A stretch of 64,000 nucleotides of DNA from Streptomyces sp. NBC_01288 (GTDB taxonomy: Bacteria > Actinomycetota > Actinomycetes > Streptomycetales > Streptomycetaceae), in assembly GCF_035982055.1 (NCBI RefSeq), contig NZ_CP108427.1, positions 1,488,001 to 1,552,000 on the forward strand. The letters are read 5' to 3'. This document shows, piece after piece, positions 63,007 through 64,000 of the stretch. The translations under genes and the position numbers were made by a program. The notes beneath the pieces were generated by a model. The model was given only the letters and a program-made list of their open reading frames with translations. It was not told the DNA's origin and ran no database searches. Within the stretch, counting starts at the first letter, position 1, and each line of letters begins with the position of its first letter.

Positions 63007-63776
63007 AGGGACTGAACACCGCACTCGGTGCGGCCGGACTCGCGGCCTTCCTCGCGCTCGGCGAGGTCGTGCCGCGCGTCGGCATCGTCAAGGAGGCCTA
63101 CTTCCCGCCGACCAGCCGCATCGCGTCCGCGTTCTGGGACGAACTCCAGGACGGCGCCTTCTGGTCGGCACTCGGCGACACCCTCACCGGCTGGGCCCTG
63201 GGCCTGGCGATCGCCGTCGGCGCGGGCATCGTCGTCGGCGTCCTGCTCTCCGTAGTCCCCCACCTCCGTGAGGCAACCGCCTCGACGATCGAGTTCCTCC
63301 GCCCGATCCCGTCGGTCGCCCTCATCCCCCTCGCGGTGCTGTTGTACGGCACCGAACTCCGCTCAGTGCTATTGCTCGTCGTCTACGCCTCCTTCTGGCA
63401 GATCCTGATCCAGGTCCTCTACGGCGTCCAGGACGTCGACCCGGTCGCCGAGGAGACGGCGCGGTCGTACGGTCTCGGCACCTGGGCCCGGGTGCGGCAC
63501 GTGCTGTGGCCGAGCGCGCTGCCGTACGTCATGACCGGCGTGCGGCTGGCGGCGGCGGTCGCGCTGATCCTCACGATCACCGCCGAACTGGTCATCGGGG
63601 CACCGGGGTTGGGCGCGACCATCGCGGTCGCCCAGACCTCGCAGGCCGTACCGGAGATGTACGCGCTGATCGTGGTGACCGGTCTGCTGGGGCTGCTCAT
63701 CAATGTGGGCGCGCGTACGGTGGAACGGCGGGCGCTGGCCTGGCACCAGTCGGTGCGCGGGGAGGTGGCGGTGTGA
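63003..63776 (+). CDS. ABC transporter permease, SsuC/TauC type
   Basis: The protein has 257 residues from GTG 63003. It has six helices and the EAA loop region VAEETARSYGLGTWARVRHV followed by LWPSALPYVMTG. FLRPIPSVALIPLAVLLYG is typical of the nitrate/taurine permease group. It overlaps the next permease gene by GTGA at 63773. Confidence 0.9.
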   Translation: MKGLNTALGAAGLAAFLALGEVVPRVGIVKEAYFPPTSRIASAFWDELQDGAFWSALGDTLTGWALGLAIAVGAGIVVGVLLSVVPHLREATASTIEFLRPIPSVALIPLAVLLYGTELRSVLLLVVYASFWQILIQVLYGVQDVDPVAEETARSYGLGTWARVRHVLWPSALPYVMTGVRLAAAVALILTITAELVIGAPGLGATIAVAQTSQAVPEMYALIVVTGLLGLLINVGARTVERRALAWHQSVRGEVAV

Positions 63777-64000
63777 GGCGGATGCTGCTCCGGCTGCTGT
63801 TCGCGGTCGCGCTGCCGGCCGTGCTGATCGCCCTGTGGTGGCTGGCGTCGGACGGCAGCACCAACGTGTACTGGCCACCCCTGCGCACCATCCTGAAGAC
63901 CTTCCCCGACGTATGGACCGGCGCCCGCCTCAAGACGGACGTGCTGCCCAGCATCCTGCGGCTCGCGGCCGGTTACGCCACGGCGGCCGTCGTCGGCGTC
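63773..64000 (+). CDS. Second ABC permease, 5' part (runs off the window)
   Basis: GTG 63773 overlaps the previous stop. The visible 76 residues start VRRMLLRLLFAVALPAVLIA with one helix, then the periplasmic segment WPPLRTILKTFPDVWTGARL and the start of a second helix. It is a paralogue of the preceding permease, so the importer is probably a heterodimeric channel. An ATPase gene is likely to follow. Confidence 0.85.
   Translation, partial: MRRMLLRLLFAVALPAVLIALWWLASDGSTNVYWPPLRTILKTFPDVWTGARLKTDVLPSILRLAAGYATAAVVGV

Overview
This window is high-GC actinobacterial DNA and most resembles a Streptomyces chromosome. Third codon positions are G/C-rich throughout. GTG starts and ATGA/GTGA stop-start overlaps are common. 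The gene content is typical of the genus: secreted glycoside hydrolases with TAT or Sec signals, GntR and MmyB-type XRE regulators, DUF2510, a YtcJ-like amidohydrolase and NACHT NTPases. I see no rRNA, tRNA, CRISPR array, intact insertion sequence or prophage.

Layout. 1-4.3 kb: end of a PAP2 phosphatase gene, a DMT-type transporter, a DUF2510/LURP-one protein and a secreted phosphocholine-type phospholipase C. 4.4-8.8 kb: a two-component system divergent from a decayed exporter locus, consisting of a frameshifted lipoprotein and an adaptor/permease chimera with no ATPase. 8.8-18.6 kb: NAD kinase, oxidoreductases, two MmyB-type XRE regulators, MarR and MerR regulators and two SDRs. 18.6-25.9 kb: a das-like island with a GntR regulator, DasA-like binding protein, two permeases and a GH20 hexosaminidase, followed by a CBM3-GH16 enzyme. 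26-35.4 kb: a response regulator, kinase and GH9 cellulase in one overlapping operon, a rhamnosidase-like enzyme and a GH76 enzyme. 35.5-38.6 kb: an Atu4866 fusion protein and a deletion scar joining an FtsX permease to a LuxR regulator. 38.6-46.4 kb: a second sugar island with a BadF kinase, GH4 enzyme, two permeases, binding protein, GntR regulator and GH18 enzyme. 46.5-56.4 kb: amidohydrolases, antiporter, Atu4866 protein, MFS exporter, LysR, DUF1275 and aquaporin. 56.4-59 kb: a NACHT NTPase gene interrupted by an in-frame amber codon. 59.6-64 kb: a Rieske oxygenase, a 59-residue protein, a reductase and an NMT1-type ABC importer that runs off the window.

Three patterns cut across these genes. 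First, a dyad promoter module near GGGTGC-N4/5-CACC recurs in front of a flavin reductase, an SDR, an Atu4866 fusion, an amidohydrolase and a small Atu4866 gene. A variant precedes an XRE regulator, which suggests one scattered regulon. Second, short tandem repeats sit on or just beyond the stop codons of about eleven genes, and in the sugar permease operon this has produced two coupled mini-ORFs. Third, genes of exporter, signalling and defence type show repeated decay: two deletion fusions, two frameshifts, a nonsense codon and internal losses in a kinase and a LuxR regulator.

The two sugar islands, the TCS-cellulase operon and the secreted GH76, GH78-like, GH16 and GH18 enzymes point to a soil saprophyte feeding on chitin, cellulose or other beta-glucan, and mannan.
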